From contig JBLWUQ010000003.1 of assembly GCA_048268845.1 (NCBI GenBank), positions 62,001 through 126,000 on the forward strand: a DNA stretch of 64,000 bases, in the 5' to 3' direction. Shown piece by piece: positions 17,992 to 25,759 of the stretch. How positions within the stretch are numbered: position 1 is the first letter of the stretch; each line of letters begins with the position of its first letter. The notes beneath the pieces are model-generated. The model saw only the letters and a program-made list of their open reading frames with translations, was not told the origin of the DNA and made no database searches. A program made the translations under genes and the position numbers. The stretch is from Muriiphilus sp048268845. GTDB lineage: Bacteria > Pseudomonadota > Alphaproteobacteria > Rhodobacterales > Rhodobacteraceae.

Positions 17992-18012
17992 TTCATCTTG
18001 GCGAAAATACTC
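17992..18012. repeat. Copy 2 of a dispersed 21-base intergenic motif
   Basis: TTCATCTTGG followed by CGAAAATACTC lies 6 bases from the ybeY start and matches the copy at 13028-13048 in 19 of 21 bases, in the same orientation. Confidence 0.55.
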
Positions 18013-18018
18013 CGGGGA

Positions 18019-18077
18019 ATGTCCGGTTTGCCTGCAAACCGGACATGGGGCAGCGCCCCCTAAAAATCCTGCGCGCC
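18019..18077. repeat. Cluster of three hairpins between phoH and ybeY
   Basis: The first has perfect 13-base arms (18019-18031 and 18034-18046) with a 2-base loop. It is followed at once by GGGGC-AGC-GCCCC (18047-18059). A third, CCTGCG-CGC-CGCAGG, follows at about 18067-18081. No clear T-run follows on the minus strand. This may be a mobile palindromic repeat or a strong mRNA-stabilising or terminating structure. Confidence 0.6.
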
Positions 18078-18094
18078 GCAGGCGCACATTTTGA

Positions 18095-19105
18095 CTATGC
18101 CTGACTTTCGGCCTTGTCATAGGCCTCGATGATCCGGGCGACAAGCGGATGACGCACCACGTCCTTCGAGGTGAAATAGTTGAAGCTGATGCCCTCGATC
18201 CCGCCCAACAGCGTTTCGGCGTCGCGCAGCCCGGAATTCACCCCGCGCGGCAGATCGACCTGCGTGCGGTCGCCTGTCACCACCATCCGGCTGCCCTCGC
18301 CCAGGCGGGTGAGGAACATCTTCATCTGCATTGTGGTCGCGTTCTGCGCCTCGTCCAGGACCACGAAGGCGTTAGACAGCGTGCGCCCGCGCATGAAGGC
18401 CAGGGGCGCGATCTCGATGCGTTTTTCCTCGATCAGCTTGGCGACCTGCTTGCCCGGCAGGAAATCGTTCAGCGCGTCATAGAGCGGCTGCATGTAGGGA
18501 TCGACCTTGTCCTTCATGTCGCCGGGCAGAAAGCCCAGCTTCTCGCCCGCCTCGACCGCGGGGCGGCTTAGAACGATCCGGTCGACATGGCCGCCGATGA
18601 ACAGGTTCACGCCGACCGCTACCGCCAGATAGGTCTTGCCGGTGCCCGCCGGGCCGATGCCGAAGGCCAGTTCGTGCGCGAACAGGCTTCGGACATAGGC
18701 TTTCTGCGCCTCGGTGCGGGGCTCGACCAGCTTCTTGCGGGTCTTGATCTCGACCCGGCCGCCGTGGAACATCTCCAACTGGCCGCCATCGGGTGAAGCA
18801 TCGTCCAGCCCGCCCAGACGGATCTCGCCGTCGATGTCGCCGGCCTCGACCGCGCGGCCGCTTTCGAGCCGGGCATAGAGCGCATAGAGCACATGCGCCG
18901 CCTGGCCGCGCGCTTCGGGCTCGCCGTGGATCGCCACCTGGTTGCCACGACGCAGGATCTGCACCCCCATCTGATGCTCGATCTGGGCAAGGTTCCGGTC
19001 GAACTGTCCGCACAGGTCGATCAACAGGCGGTTGTCTGGAAACTCCAGCAGGGTTTCATGGCTGTCTTGCAGGGTCGGCGGGGGGGTCAGAGCTTCAATG
19101 CCCAA
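18095..19105 (-). CDS. phoH: PhoH-family ATPase
   Basis: The 336-residue cytoplasmic P-loop protein has Walker A GPAGTGKT at residues 151-158 and Walker B VVLDEAQNA with Asp251-Glu252. The N-terminal 120 residues hold a KH-like region (IEHQMGVQILRRGNQVAI). PhoH proteins are associated with RNA metabolism together with YbeY. The start appears to be a TTG at 19105, supported by ACGGAGA six bases before it; no ATG fits upstream in frame. Confidence 0.93.
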   Translation of the reverse strand: MGIEALTPPPTLQDSHETLLEFPDNRLLIDLCGQFDRNLAQIEHQMGVQILRRGNQVAIHGEPEARGQAAHVLYALYARLESGRAVEAGDIDGEIRLGGLDDASPDGGQLEMFHGGRVEIKTRKKLVEPRTEAQKAYVRSLFAHELAFGIGPAGTGKTYLAVAVGVNLFIGGHVDRIVLSRPAVEAGEKLGFLPGDMKDKVDPYMQPLYDALNDFLPGKQVAKLIEEKRIEIAPLAFMRGRTLSNAFVVLDEAQNATTMQMKMFLTRLGEGSRMVVTGDRTQVDLPRGVNSGLRDAETLLGGIEGISFNYFTSKDVVRHPLVARIIEAYDKAESQA

Positions 19106-19276
19106 AAGTGTCTCCGTTGCGAGGGGCCTTGGCGATCAAGGTGGCAAGGCCGGTGCCGCCGCGCAACCCTTGGTGGCCGGATTTCACCGATGTGAGACAA
19201 AAATGACCACGGAAGTTGCCTCCCGTGGTCGCGTTTCGCGCCAGGTGCAGGTGCAATCCCAGCTCGTGGCCGCCCG

Positions 19277-19609
19277 TCAGGGCAGGTAGTCCGGGAAGTC
19301 GTTGCCGACCGTGTGGTCGCCGATGACCGAGCCGGGCGGGATTTCCGAGGTGCAGACCGGCAGGCCCGATTTCGGGTCGGACCGGTCACTGCCGTAGCCT
19401 TCGACACCCTCGTCCACGATCCAGGCCTGACAGCCGTCGGGCAGCACCGCGACCGCGGCTCTGCCGTCACGCGGGCCGGCCCGGTCGCCAAAGCCGGTGT
19501 CGTAGTTGCGGGCGATCAGCTTGGGGTCGCCCCCGGTGTATTCGGTGGACTGGCATCCCGCAATCGCGAGCGGTGCGACCAGTGCGGCCAGGATAAGATG
19601 TTTGCTCAT
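19277..19609 (-). CDS. Small lipoprotein with a PDGC-EGY module
   Basis: The 110-residue product has a lipoprotein signal with lipobox LAIAGC (lipidated Cys19). The mature part contains PDGC, Trp and EGY followed by DPKSG and a second Cys, a pattern also found in the OmpA-like protein encoded just upstream. The start overlaps the stop of that gene by four bases, so both are made together. No function is known. The shared module suggests they act at the same place in the envelope. Confidence 0.75.
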   Translation of the reverse strand: MSKHLILAALVAPLAIAGCQSTEYTGGDPKLIARNYDTGFGDRAGPRDGRAAVAVLPDGCQAWIVDEGVEGYGSDRSDPKSGLPVCTSEIPPGSVIGDHTVGNDFPDYLP

Positions 19610-20190
19610 TGCGGATACCTGTAGCAGACGATTTCAACACGGCGGTTTTGCGCCATTCCCTCGGCGGTGGCATTGCTCGCGACCGGCCTGCGTTCGCCAA
19701 AGCCTATCACGCGCTCGACCACAGCTCCGGTGGACTGCGCCACGCCGGCGACGGAGTTGGCGCGGTTCTGCGACAGGCGCATGTTGTATTCGTCCGAGGC
19801 GCGGCTGTCGGTGTGGCCATAGACGGCATAGGCGAAGGCCCCGGCCGAGGTGAAGAATTGCTGCAGCCATTGCCGGCCCGCGGCGGTCAGCTGATAGCTG
19901 TCGGTGGCGAACAGCACGTCGGTGTTCTGCACCGCGCAGGTATTGCGCTCCAGACACATGTGCCGCCCGGTCGCCGGGTCGCGCCGCGCGACCATGTAGC
20001 CTTCGAAGCCGCCATCGGCCCACCAGTGCATGCAGCCGTCAGGGTCGACCCAGAGACCCCAGTTGATCTTGCCCGTGACCGTCACCTGCTGCTGCGCTTG
20101 CGCGGCAGTTCCGAGACCGGACACGAGTGCGAAGCCCAGGACAGTCGACCATGCGACCGCCCGGAGCCCGGAAATGAACCGAATTAGCAC
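19606..20190 (-). CDS. OmpA-family envelope protein
   Basis: The 194-residue protein has a signal peptide (cleavage likely after AQA), then a module PDGCMHWWADGGFEGY with a following DPATG and Cys near residues 50-85, and a C-terminal OmpA-like peptidoglycan-binding domain (VYGHTDSRASDEYNMRLSQN, GFGERRPVASN, NRRVEI). It should bind peptidoglycan in the periplasm. The start is uncertain: I prefer the GTG at 20190, preceded by GGGGG, over the GTG at 20217. It is translationally coupled to the lipoprotein gene. Confidence 0.85.
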   Translation of the reverse strand: MLIRFISGLRAVAWSTVLGFALVSGLGTAAQAQQQVTVTGKINWGLWVDPDGCMHWWADGGFEGYMVARRDPATGRHMCLERNTCAVQNTDVLFATDSYQLTAAGRQWLQQFFTSAGAFAYAVYGHTDSRASDEYNMRLSQNRANSVAGVAQSTGAVVERVIGFGERRPVASNATAEGMAQNRRVEIVCYRYPQ

Positions 20191-20385
20191 GCTATATCCC
20201 CCAACATAGCCGCGCACCGCGCGACAAAGTGCATTGTGGTTAGGAGGTTAGACCGAACAGCGCCAAGCTGTAAATGGTCGCAAACCGCTAATCTGTGGAC
20301 GAAACGGCAACATTCCCACATTCCAAGTTGGATTGTGCCCGATTCTGCGAAAAGCCCTGTCAGCCCACACGCTTGGGTGGTTCGA

Positions 20386-21705
20386 TCAGGCCAGGATTCC
20401 GGCCAGCGAGTTGCGCACCGCCTCGGTGATTCTGACCCGTTTCAGGTCGCCCGCCGCGACGTCTGCGCCGGTCACATGGACCGCGTGCAGATAGTCGGAC
20501 TTGCCCACCATCTGCCCTTCGAACCGGCCGGGTTTCTCGAACAATACCCCGACCTCGCGCCCGACCATGCCCGCCATGACCTCGGCGGCCTGCTGATTGA
20601 TCAGCGCCTGCAACCGCTGCAGCCGGTCCGACGCTTCGTCGTCATCGACCTGCGGACGCTCCGCCGCCGGGGTGCCGGGGCGGGGCGAGTATTTGAAGCT
20701 GAACGCCTGTCCGTAGTGAACCGCGCGGATCAGCTCCATCGTCGCCTCGAAGTCCTCCGCCGTCTCCTCGGGAAACCCGACGATGAAGTCGCCCGAGAGC
20801 ACGATGTCGGGCCGCGCGGCGCGGATGCGCTCGATCAGGCGCAGATAGTCGTCGGCGGTGTGCTGGCGGTTCATCCGTTTCAGGATGCGGTCCGAGCCCG
20901 ATTGCACCGGCAGGTGCAGATAGGGCATCAGCTTGTCGACCTCACCATGCGCCGCGATCAGGTCGTCGCCCATGTCGTTGGGGTGCGACGTGGTGAAGCG
21001 GATCCGCGCCAGCCCGTCAACCTCCGCGAGCGCCCGGATCAGCCGCGCCAGCGACCAGTCGCCGCCCTCGCCCGGCCCGTGATAGGCGTTGACGTTCTGG
21101 CCCAGAAGCGTGATCTCGCGCACCCCGCGCTCGACCAGATCGCGCGCTTCGGCAAGGATGCGGTCGGGCGGGCGGCTGATCTCGACGCCACGGGTATAGG
21201 GCACGACGCAGAAGGCGCAGAACTTGTCGCAGCCCTCCTGCACGGTCAGAAACGCGGCGGGCGCACGCCGGGCCTTTGGCCGGTCCTTCAGCGCCTCGAA
21301 CTTGTCCTCGGCGGGGAAATCGGTATCGACCACCTTCTCGCCCTCGCCGGTGCGCGTCACCATCTCGGGCAGGCGGTGATAGGTCTGCGGCCCGAACACC
21401 AGATCGACCGCAGGCTGGCGGCGGATGATCTCGGCGCCCTCGGCCTGCGCCACGCAACCGGCCACGCCGATCTTCAGATCGGGTTTCGCCAGTTTCAGTT
21501 CCTTGATCCGCCCAAGCTCGGAATAGACCTTTTCCGCCGCCTTCTCGCGGATGTGGCAGGTGTTGAGCAGGATCATGTCGGCGTCGTCGGCGCTGTCGGT
21601 GCCGACATAGCCCACCCCGCCCAGCGCCTCGGCCATGCGCTCGCTGTCATAGACGTTCATCTGGCACCCATAGGTGCGGATGAAGAGCTTTTTCGGGTCT
21701 GCCAT
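20386..21705 (-). CDS. miaB: tRNA-2-methylthio-N6-dimethylallyladenosine synthase
   Basis: The 439-residue radical-SAM methylthiotransferase adds ms2 to i6A37 in tRNAs. The auxiliary 4Fe-4S cluster ligands are Cys14 (TYGCQMN), Cys50 (LNTCHIRE) and Cys84 (AGCVAQAEG). The radical-SAM Cys residues are 159, 163 and 166 (CDKFCAFC). A C-terminal TRAM domain follows. I start at the ATG at 21705; a GTG nine bases upstream is possible. It precedes the OmpA, lipoprotein and phoH genes on the same strand. Confidence 0.96.
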   Translation of the reverse strand: MADPKKLFIRTYGCQMNVYDSERMAEALGGVGYVGTDSADDADMILLNTCHIREKAAEKVYSELGRIKELKLAKPDLKIGVAGCVAQAEGAEIIRRQPAVDLVFGPQTYHRLPEMVTRTGEGEKVVDTDFPAEDKFEALKDRPKARRAPAAFLTVQEGCDKFCAFCVVPYTRGVEISRPPDRILAEARDLVERGVREITLLGQNVNAYHGPGEGGDWSLARLIRALAEVDGLARIRFTTSHPNDMGDDLIAAHGEVDKLMPYLHLPVQSGSDRILKRMNRQHTADDYLRLIERIRAARPDIVLSGDFIVGFPEETAEDFEATMELIRAVHYGQAFSFKYSPRPGTPAAERPQVDDDEASDRLQRLQALINQQAAEVMAGMVGREVGVLFEKPGRFEGQMVGKSDYLHAVHVTGADVAAGDLKRVRITEAVRNSLAGILA

Positions 21706-21829
21706 GTCGTGCACTCCCTGACGGATCAGGCCGGGTTCCTATCGCATGCGCGCACGCCCCGCAACGGTTGCATTGGCCGGTCAATTCGGGAAGATGACGC
21801 CAAAGGCCCGGTTCGGGCAAGAGGCAGGC

Positions 21830-22696
21830 ATGCGCTACGGCTCACTTCGGGACTTTCTGGCAAAAGGCAAATCGGCGCTCGCGAAGGGGCCGGTCTGCCT
21901 GATCCTGGTCGAGGATCTGATCGAGGTCGAAAGCACGATCCGCTATCACCTGCTGGCCGGGTTCAAGGCGCTGATCGTCCTTGCCCCGGCCGAGCTTGAC
22001 CTGCCGCCCGCGCTCGAGGACGAGGTGCACCGGATCGACTACGCCATGGCGGCCGAAGGCGCGCTGGAAACGGCGGTCAATACGCTGATCGAGGCGGCAC
22101 CGGGCCTGTGGTTCTACTACTGCTATAACGCCGAATACCTGTTCTATCCGTTCTGCGAAACGCGAAAGATCGGCGAGATGCTGACCTTCCACGCCGAGGA
22201 GCGGCGCGAGGCGATGCTGGCCTATGTCGTCGATGTCTATGCCGACGATCTGGGCCGGTTTCCCGATGCGGTGTCGCTCGATGCGACCTGGATGGACAAG
22301 TCCGGCTATTACGCGCTCAGCCGGTCGGACCCGGCCACCGGCCACCCGAGAGAGCGGCAGCTTGATTTCTTCGGGGGCCTGCGCTGGCGGTTCGAGGAGC
22401 ACATCCCGCGCGACCGCCGCAAGATTGACCGGATCGCCATGTTCCTGGCCAAGCCGGGGCTGCGCCTGCGCCCCGATCACACCTTCAACGACGAGGAATA
22501 CAACACCTATGCCTGCCCATGGCACAACAATCTGACCGCCGCCATCATCAGCTTTCGCACCGCCAAGGCGCTCAAGACCAACGCCGGGTCGGCCTTCGAC
22601 ATTCCCACCTTCAAATGGCACAACTCGGTGCCGTTCGAATGGAACTCGCAGCAATTGCTGGATCTGGGGCTGATGGAGCCGGGGCAGTGGTTCTAG
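21830..22696 (+). CDS. Conserved hypothetical protein, possible GT-A-like fold
   Basis: The 288-residue protein begins MRYGSLRDFLAKGKSAL and has an early hydrophobic strand (VCLILVEDLIEVEST) that could be the first strand of a nucleotide-sugar-binding fold. Later it has DFFGGLRWRFEEH, TFNDEEYNTYACPWHNN and an end that reads LLDLGLMEPGQWF. I recall near-identical endings in other Rhodobacterales proteins annotated as hypothetical or glycosyltransferase-like. The enzyme activity is not established. Its stop overlaps the convergent PACE-type gene by four bases. Confidence 0.65.
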   Translation: MRYGSLRDFLAKGKSALAKGPVCLILVEDLIEVESTIRYHLLAGFKALIVLAPAELDLPPALEDEVHRIDYAMAAEGALETAVNTLIEAAPGLWFYYCYNAEYLFYPFCETRKIGEMLTFHAEERREAMLAYVVDVYADDLGRFPDAVSLDATWMDKSGYYALSRSDPATGHPRERQLDFFGGLRWRFEEHIPRDRRKIDRIAMFLAKPGLRLRPDHTFNDEEYNTYACPWHNNLTAAIISFRTAKALKTNAGSAFDIPTFKWHNSVPFEWNSQQLLDLGLMEPGQWF

Positions 22697-23133
22697 CGGT
22701 CTTTCACGGGTATCAACCGATCCGCCGGAATTGGAAACACGTGGTCGTAGGCCAGGTTGAAGACGAAGGCGTAAACCAGGTAGAACACCGCGAATGAGAC
22801 ATCCATGAGAAACGCCTCGGTCACCGAAATCCCCAGATACCAGGCGATGAACGGCAGCAGGACCAGCAGCAGGCCGATCTCGAACAGTAAAGCGTGCGCG
22901 ATGCGCTGCAGCAGCGATTTGCGCACCCTGCCGGTCAGGCGAAGCAACGCGTGATCGAACGCCAGATTGTAGAGGTAGTTCCAGACCGTCGCGATGGTTG
23001 CCCCGACGATAGCAACGACGCCGATATCGCCGATCGGCGTGTCGAACGCCCAGGCGCCCAGCGGCGTGACCAGCGCCAGCCCGATGATCTCGAACGAGAT
23101 CGCGTGGCGGATACGGTCTTTCACATTGCGCAT
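22693..23133 (-). CDS. PACE-family membrane efflux protein
   Basis: The 146-residue protein consists of two bacterial transmembrane pair (BTP) domains with four membrane segments. It carries the family motifs in order: RIRHAISFE in helix 1, WNYLYNLAFDH at the end of helix 2, RIAHALLFE in helix 3 and FYLVYAFVFNLAYDHVFP in helix 4. PACE proteins such as AceI export chlorhexidine and other cationic compounds with proton coupling. The Glu in helix 1 expected to carry protons is present. The natural substrate is unknown. Confidence 0.9.
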   Translation of the reverse strand: MRNVKDRIRHAISFEIIGLALVTPLGAWAFDTPIGDIGVVAIVGATIATVWNYLYNLAFDHALLRLTGRVRKSLLQRIAHALLFEIGLLLVLLPFIAWYLGISVTEAFLMDVSFAVFYLVYAFVFNLAYDHVFPIPADRLIPVKDR

Positions 23134-23449
23134 GACTTGCCTGGCATTGTCGGGCCATCCCGAACGGGGTTTCGTCGGGTCGTCCCGAACAAGCGGTCCA
23201 GAATTGGGGAGGTCGTCCTCGCTTGCGCCGCAAGGTATCACTGCGGGCCGATGTTTCAAGCGCGCCCGGCGTTTGGGACCATTCAGGGTAGACCGGTCGG
23301 TGCAGCCAGCGCCCCGTGGCCCACTTGGAACAACCGACATCGCCCGCCTTTACATCCGGATACGCATCCCTATTTTGGGGAAAACCCCGCAAGCACCTGC
23401 AACCGAAGCAGCCTTGCCAAACTCACCCTCCCCAAGCAGAAAGAACCTC
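23134..23449. other. Intergenic region between PACE-type and FKBP genes
   Basis: The 316-base divergent region should hold promoters for both flanking genes. I see no RNA gene, no strong inverted repeat and no credible small frame with a ribosome-binding site. Confidence 0.4.
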
Positions 23450-23878
23450 ATGACCCAGGTCAAACCGGGCGATACCGTCCGTATTCACTACACCGGCACC
23501 CTCAACGACGGCACCATGTTCGACAGCTCGCAAGGCCGCGACCCGTTGGAATTCACCGTCGGCTCCGGCCAGATCATCCCCGGCCTCGACAAGGCGCTGC
23601 CCGGCATGCAAGTCGGCGACGCGAAATCCGTTCCGGTGCCCGCCGCCGAAGCCTATGGCGCGCGCAATGACGAGGCTGTGATGGAAGTGCCGCGCGCCGA
23701 GCTTCCCGACGACATCCCGCTCGAGGTCGGAACCATGCTCGAGATGCGCAGCCCAGACGGGCGTGCCGTCCCGGTTCAGATCACAGAGGTGAATGACGCC
23801 GCCGTCACGCTTGACGCCAATCACCGGCTGGCGGGCGAGGATCTGACATTCGACATCGAACTGGTGTCGATCGGCTGA
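23450..23878 (+). CDS. FKBP-type peptidyl-prolyl isomerase (SlyD-like)
   Basis: The 142-residue protein has the FKBP core (VRIHYTGTLNDGTMFDSS, then FTVGSGQIIPGLDKALPGMQ) with an inserted flap region as in SlyD (about residues 70-120), but no His-rich tail. It should be a cytoplasmic chaperone that speeds proline isomerisation. I place the start at 23450 because the domain begins there; AGAAAG lies upstream. Confidence 0.92.
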   Translation: MTQVKPGDTVRIHYTGTLNDGTMFDSSQGRDPLEFTVGSGQIIPGLDKALPGMQVGDAKSVPVPAAEAYGARNDEAVMEVPRAELPDDIPLEVGTMLEMRSPDGRAVPVQITEVNDAAVTLDANHRLAGEDLTFDIELVSIG

Positions 23879-23972
23879 GCCTGCGATGCGCCGGACGGTA
23901 TGTGCGGCGGAACAGCGCACCAACGGAATCCGCACGGAATGCGGGGTGTTTTCGCATGAATGGTTGGAAGAA

Positions 23973-24392
23973 TCAGCAGCGACGCAGCCGGATCACCACG
24001 TCGACCTTGGCGATTTCGGTGCCTTCGGGCGGCTCGGGCAGCTCGCAGAGCGTGACATCGGTGGCCGGCGCATCAGCCAGTTCGCCGTTGTCTTCCCAGT
24101 AGAAGTGGGCGTGATTGGTGACGTCGGTATCGAAGTAGCTTTTTGCCCCGTTCACCGTGATCTCGCGCAGCAGGCCGACTTCGGAAAAGCTGCGCAGCGT
24201 GTTGTAAACCGTTGCGAGCGATACCTTTTCGCCCGCCTTGCGGCTCGCGTCGAACAGGCTTTCGGCGGTCACATGCCGGTTCTTGCCATCGCCCACGAGC
24301 AGCGCCGCCAGCGTCACGCGCTGGCGCGTCGGGCGCAATTGCGCCTTGGCCAGCCATTCGGCCCCGACCCGTTTTGCGGTCGCTGTGGTCAT
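23973..24392 (-). CDS. irr: Iron response regulator Irr (Fur family)
   Basis: The 139-residue protein has the Fur-type winged helix (LRPTRQRVTLAALL, then VSLATVYNTLRSFSEVGLL) and an NHAHFYWEDNGEL segment with the His-x-His that in Irr replaces the usual Fur metal site. Irr senses haem status and represses or activates iron genes in alphaproteobacteria. The start at 24392 follows GGAG by six bases. Its position divergent to fabA is typical for the Rhodobacterales and supports the assignment over Fur or PerR. Confidence 0.88.
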   Translation of the reverse strand: MTTATAKRVGAEWLAKAQLRPTRQRVTLAALLVGDGKNRHVTAESLFDASRKAGEKVSLATVYNTLRSFSEVGLLREITVNGAKSYFDTDVTNHAHFYWEDNGELADAPATDVTLCELPEPPEGTEIAKVDVVIRLRRC

Positions 24393-24569
24393 GCGGTTCT
24401 CCATTCGCGCGGTCTGGAATAAGAATAATGGGGTTTTTGCGCCCGTTTTTCAATCTTTTTCGCTTTTTCGCCCGGACCGGCCCCGGCAAACCGGGCCGCC
24501 CTTGCCAGCGCCGACGGCCGGGTGCTAGACGGAAAAGAATGAATTGGCACAGGATATGGGCAGGTCTGA

Positions 24570-25079
24570 ATGGCGGATTTTCCGACGAGCTTCACGAAGG
24601 AAGACCTTTTGAAATGCGCGGCCGGCGATCTTTTCGGCCCCGGCAACGCGCAGCTTCCGGCCCCGCCGATGCTGATGATGGACCGCATCACCGAGATTTC
24701 CGGTGACGGCGGCAAGCACGGCAAGGGGCACGTCGTCGCCGAATTCGACATCACCCCGGACCTGTGGTTCTTCGACTGTCATTTTCCCGGCAACCCGATC
24801 ATGCCCGGCTGCCTCGGCCTTGACGGGCTGTGGCAGTTGACCGGCTTCAACCTCGGCTGGCGCGGCTGGCAGGGGCGCGGCTATGCGCTGGGGGTCGGTG
24901 AGGTCAAGCTGACCGGCATGGTCCGGCCCGACCGCAAGATGCTTACCTATTACGTCGATTTCACCAAGGCCATTCAAAGCCGCCGCCTGACAATGGGCGT
25001 GGCGGATGGTATCGTCGAGGCCGATGGTGAGGTGATCTATCAGGTCAAGGACATGAAGGTCGCGCTCTCCGAGAGTTGA
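24570..25079 (+). CDS. fabA: 3-hydroxydecanoyl-ACP dehydratase/isomerase
   Basis: The 169-residue enzyme makes cis-3-decenoyl-ACP, the branch point for unsaturated fatty acids. The active-site His71 (FFDCHFPGNPIMPG) and Asp85 (CLGLDGLWQL) are in place. The length is typical. fabB and fabI follow on the same strand, but an unrelated gene lies between fabA and fabB. Confidence 0.96.
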   Translation: MADFPTSFTKEDLLKCAAGDLFGPGNAQLPAPPMLMMDRITEISGDGGKHGKGHVVAEFDITPDLWFFDCHFPGNPIMPGCLGLDGLWQLTGFNLGWRGWQGRGYALGVGEVKLTGMVRPDRKMLTYYVDFTKAIQSRRLTMGVADGIVEADGEVIYQVKDMKVALSES

Positions 25080-25192
25080 GGGGCACGCATTGTCGAAATC
25101 GCACCTTCATGGAGGGGAGCGCGCGGGTGAATCCGAATACCCCTATTAGGCGATGCAGTCATTTTCGTAGCGTAGCGAACGGAGAGCCTTTC

Positions 25193-25645
25193 GTGAATTT
25201 GTTCACCATGGCCGTATCAGTCAGCCTTGCGTTCGGACTCATCTTACCTTCCGTATCGCTCGCGGAGACGGTTCTGTACTGCGTCGAAAAACATGCGGTC
25301 GGGATGGTGTCAACTGATGGAAATTGGCACCCCAGCTACGGTGACGAAGCAACAGCCAAAAGACACACGATCCGAATAAATGAAAACTTCAGTGTGTTGA
25401 GTGGGGTCGACGGCACAACGACCCCGTTTTTTTGCCACAGTGCATTCCCAAACAAGGCACCTGAGGTTCTCACTTGCTTCAACGCAAAGGTCGCAATGAT
25501 GCAATTCAACTACAATACCGAGACAGGCAATTTCCTTTTGGCGATGCTTTCTCCGGGTGGATGGCTTTCGGAAGGGACGGAGAGAGAAGATGAGATAGGC
25601 CTCTTTGGTGATCACATCATTCTTGGACACTGCCAGACGTTCTAA
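25193..25645 (+). CDS. Exported hypothetical protein inserted between fabA and fabB
   Basis: The product has 150 residues. It has a signal peptide (VSVSLAFGLILPSVSLAET) followed by a compact domain with Cys in YCVEKHAVGM, FFCHSAFP and LTCFNAKV and a C-terminal Cys. I prefer the GTG at 25193, eight bases after GGAG; the ATG at 25208 is the alternative. Base composition is clearly AT-richer than the flanking fab genes, which points to a later arrival. Family and function are not recognised. Confidence 0.65.
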   Translation: MNLFTMAVSVSLAFGLILPSVSLAETVLYCVEKHAVGMVSTDGNWHPSYGDEATAKRHTIRINENFSVLSGVDGTTTPFFCHSAFPNKAPEVLTCFNAKVAMMQFNYNTETGNFLLAMLSPGGWLSEGTEREDEIGLFGDHIILGHCQTF

Positions 25646-25759
25646 GTGTTGCTCTGCACAGCATACGGCAGTCTCTTCCGCCAAAGTGCCCCCCTATCCG
25701 CTTGCCCAGCCCTGCCCCTCTGTCCTACACACGAGCGGGAGTAAAAAGGGGAGAACACG

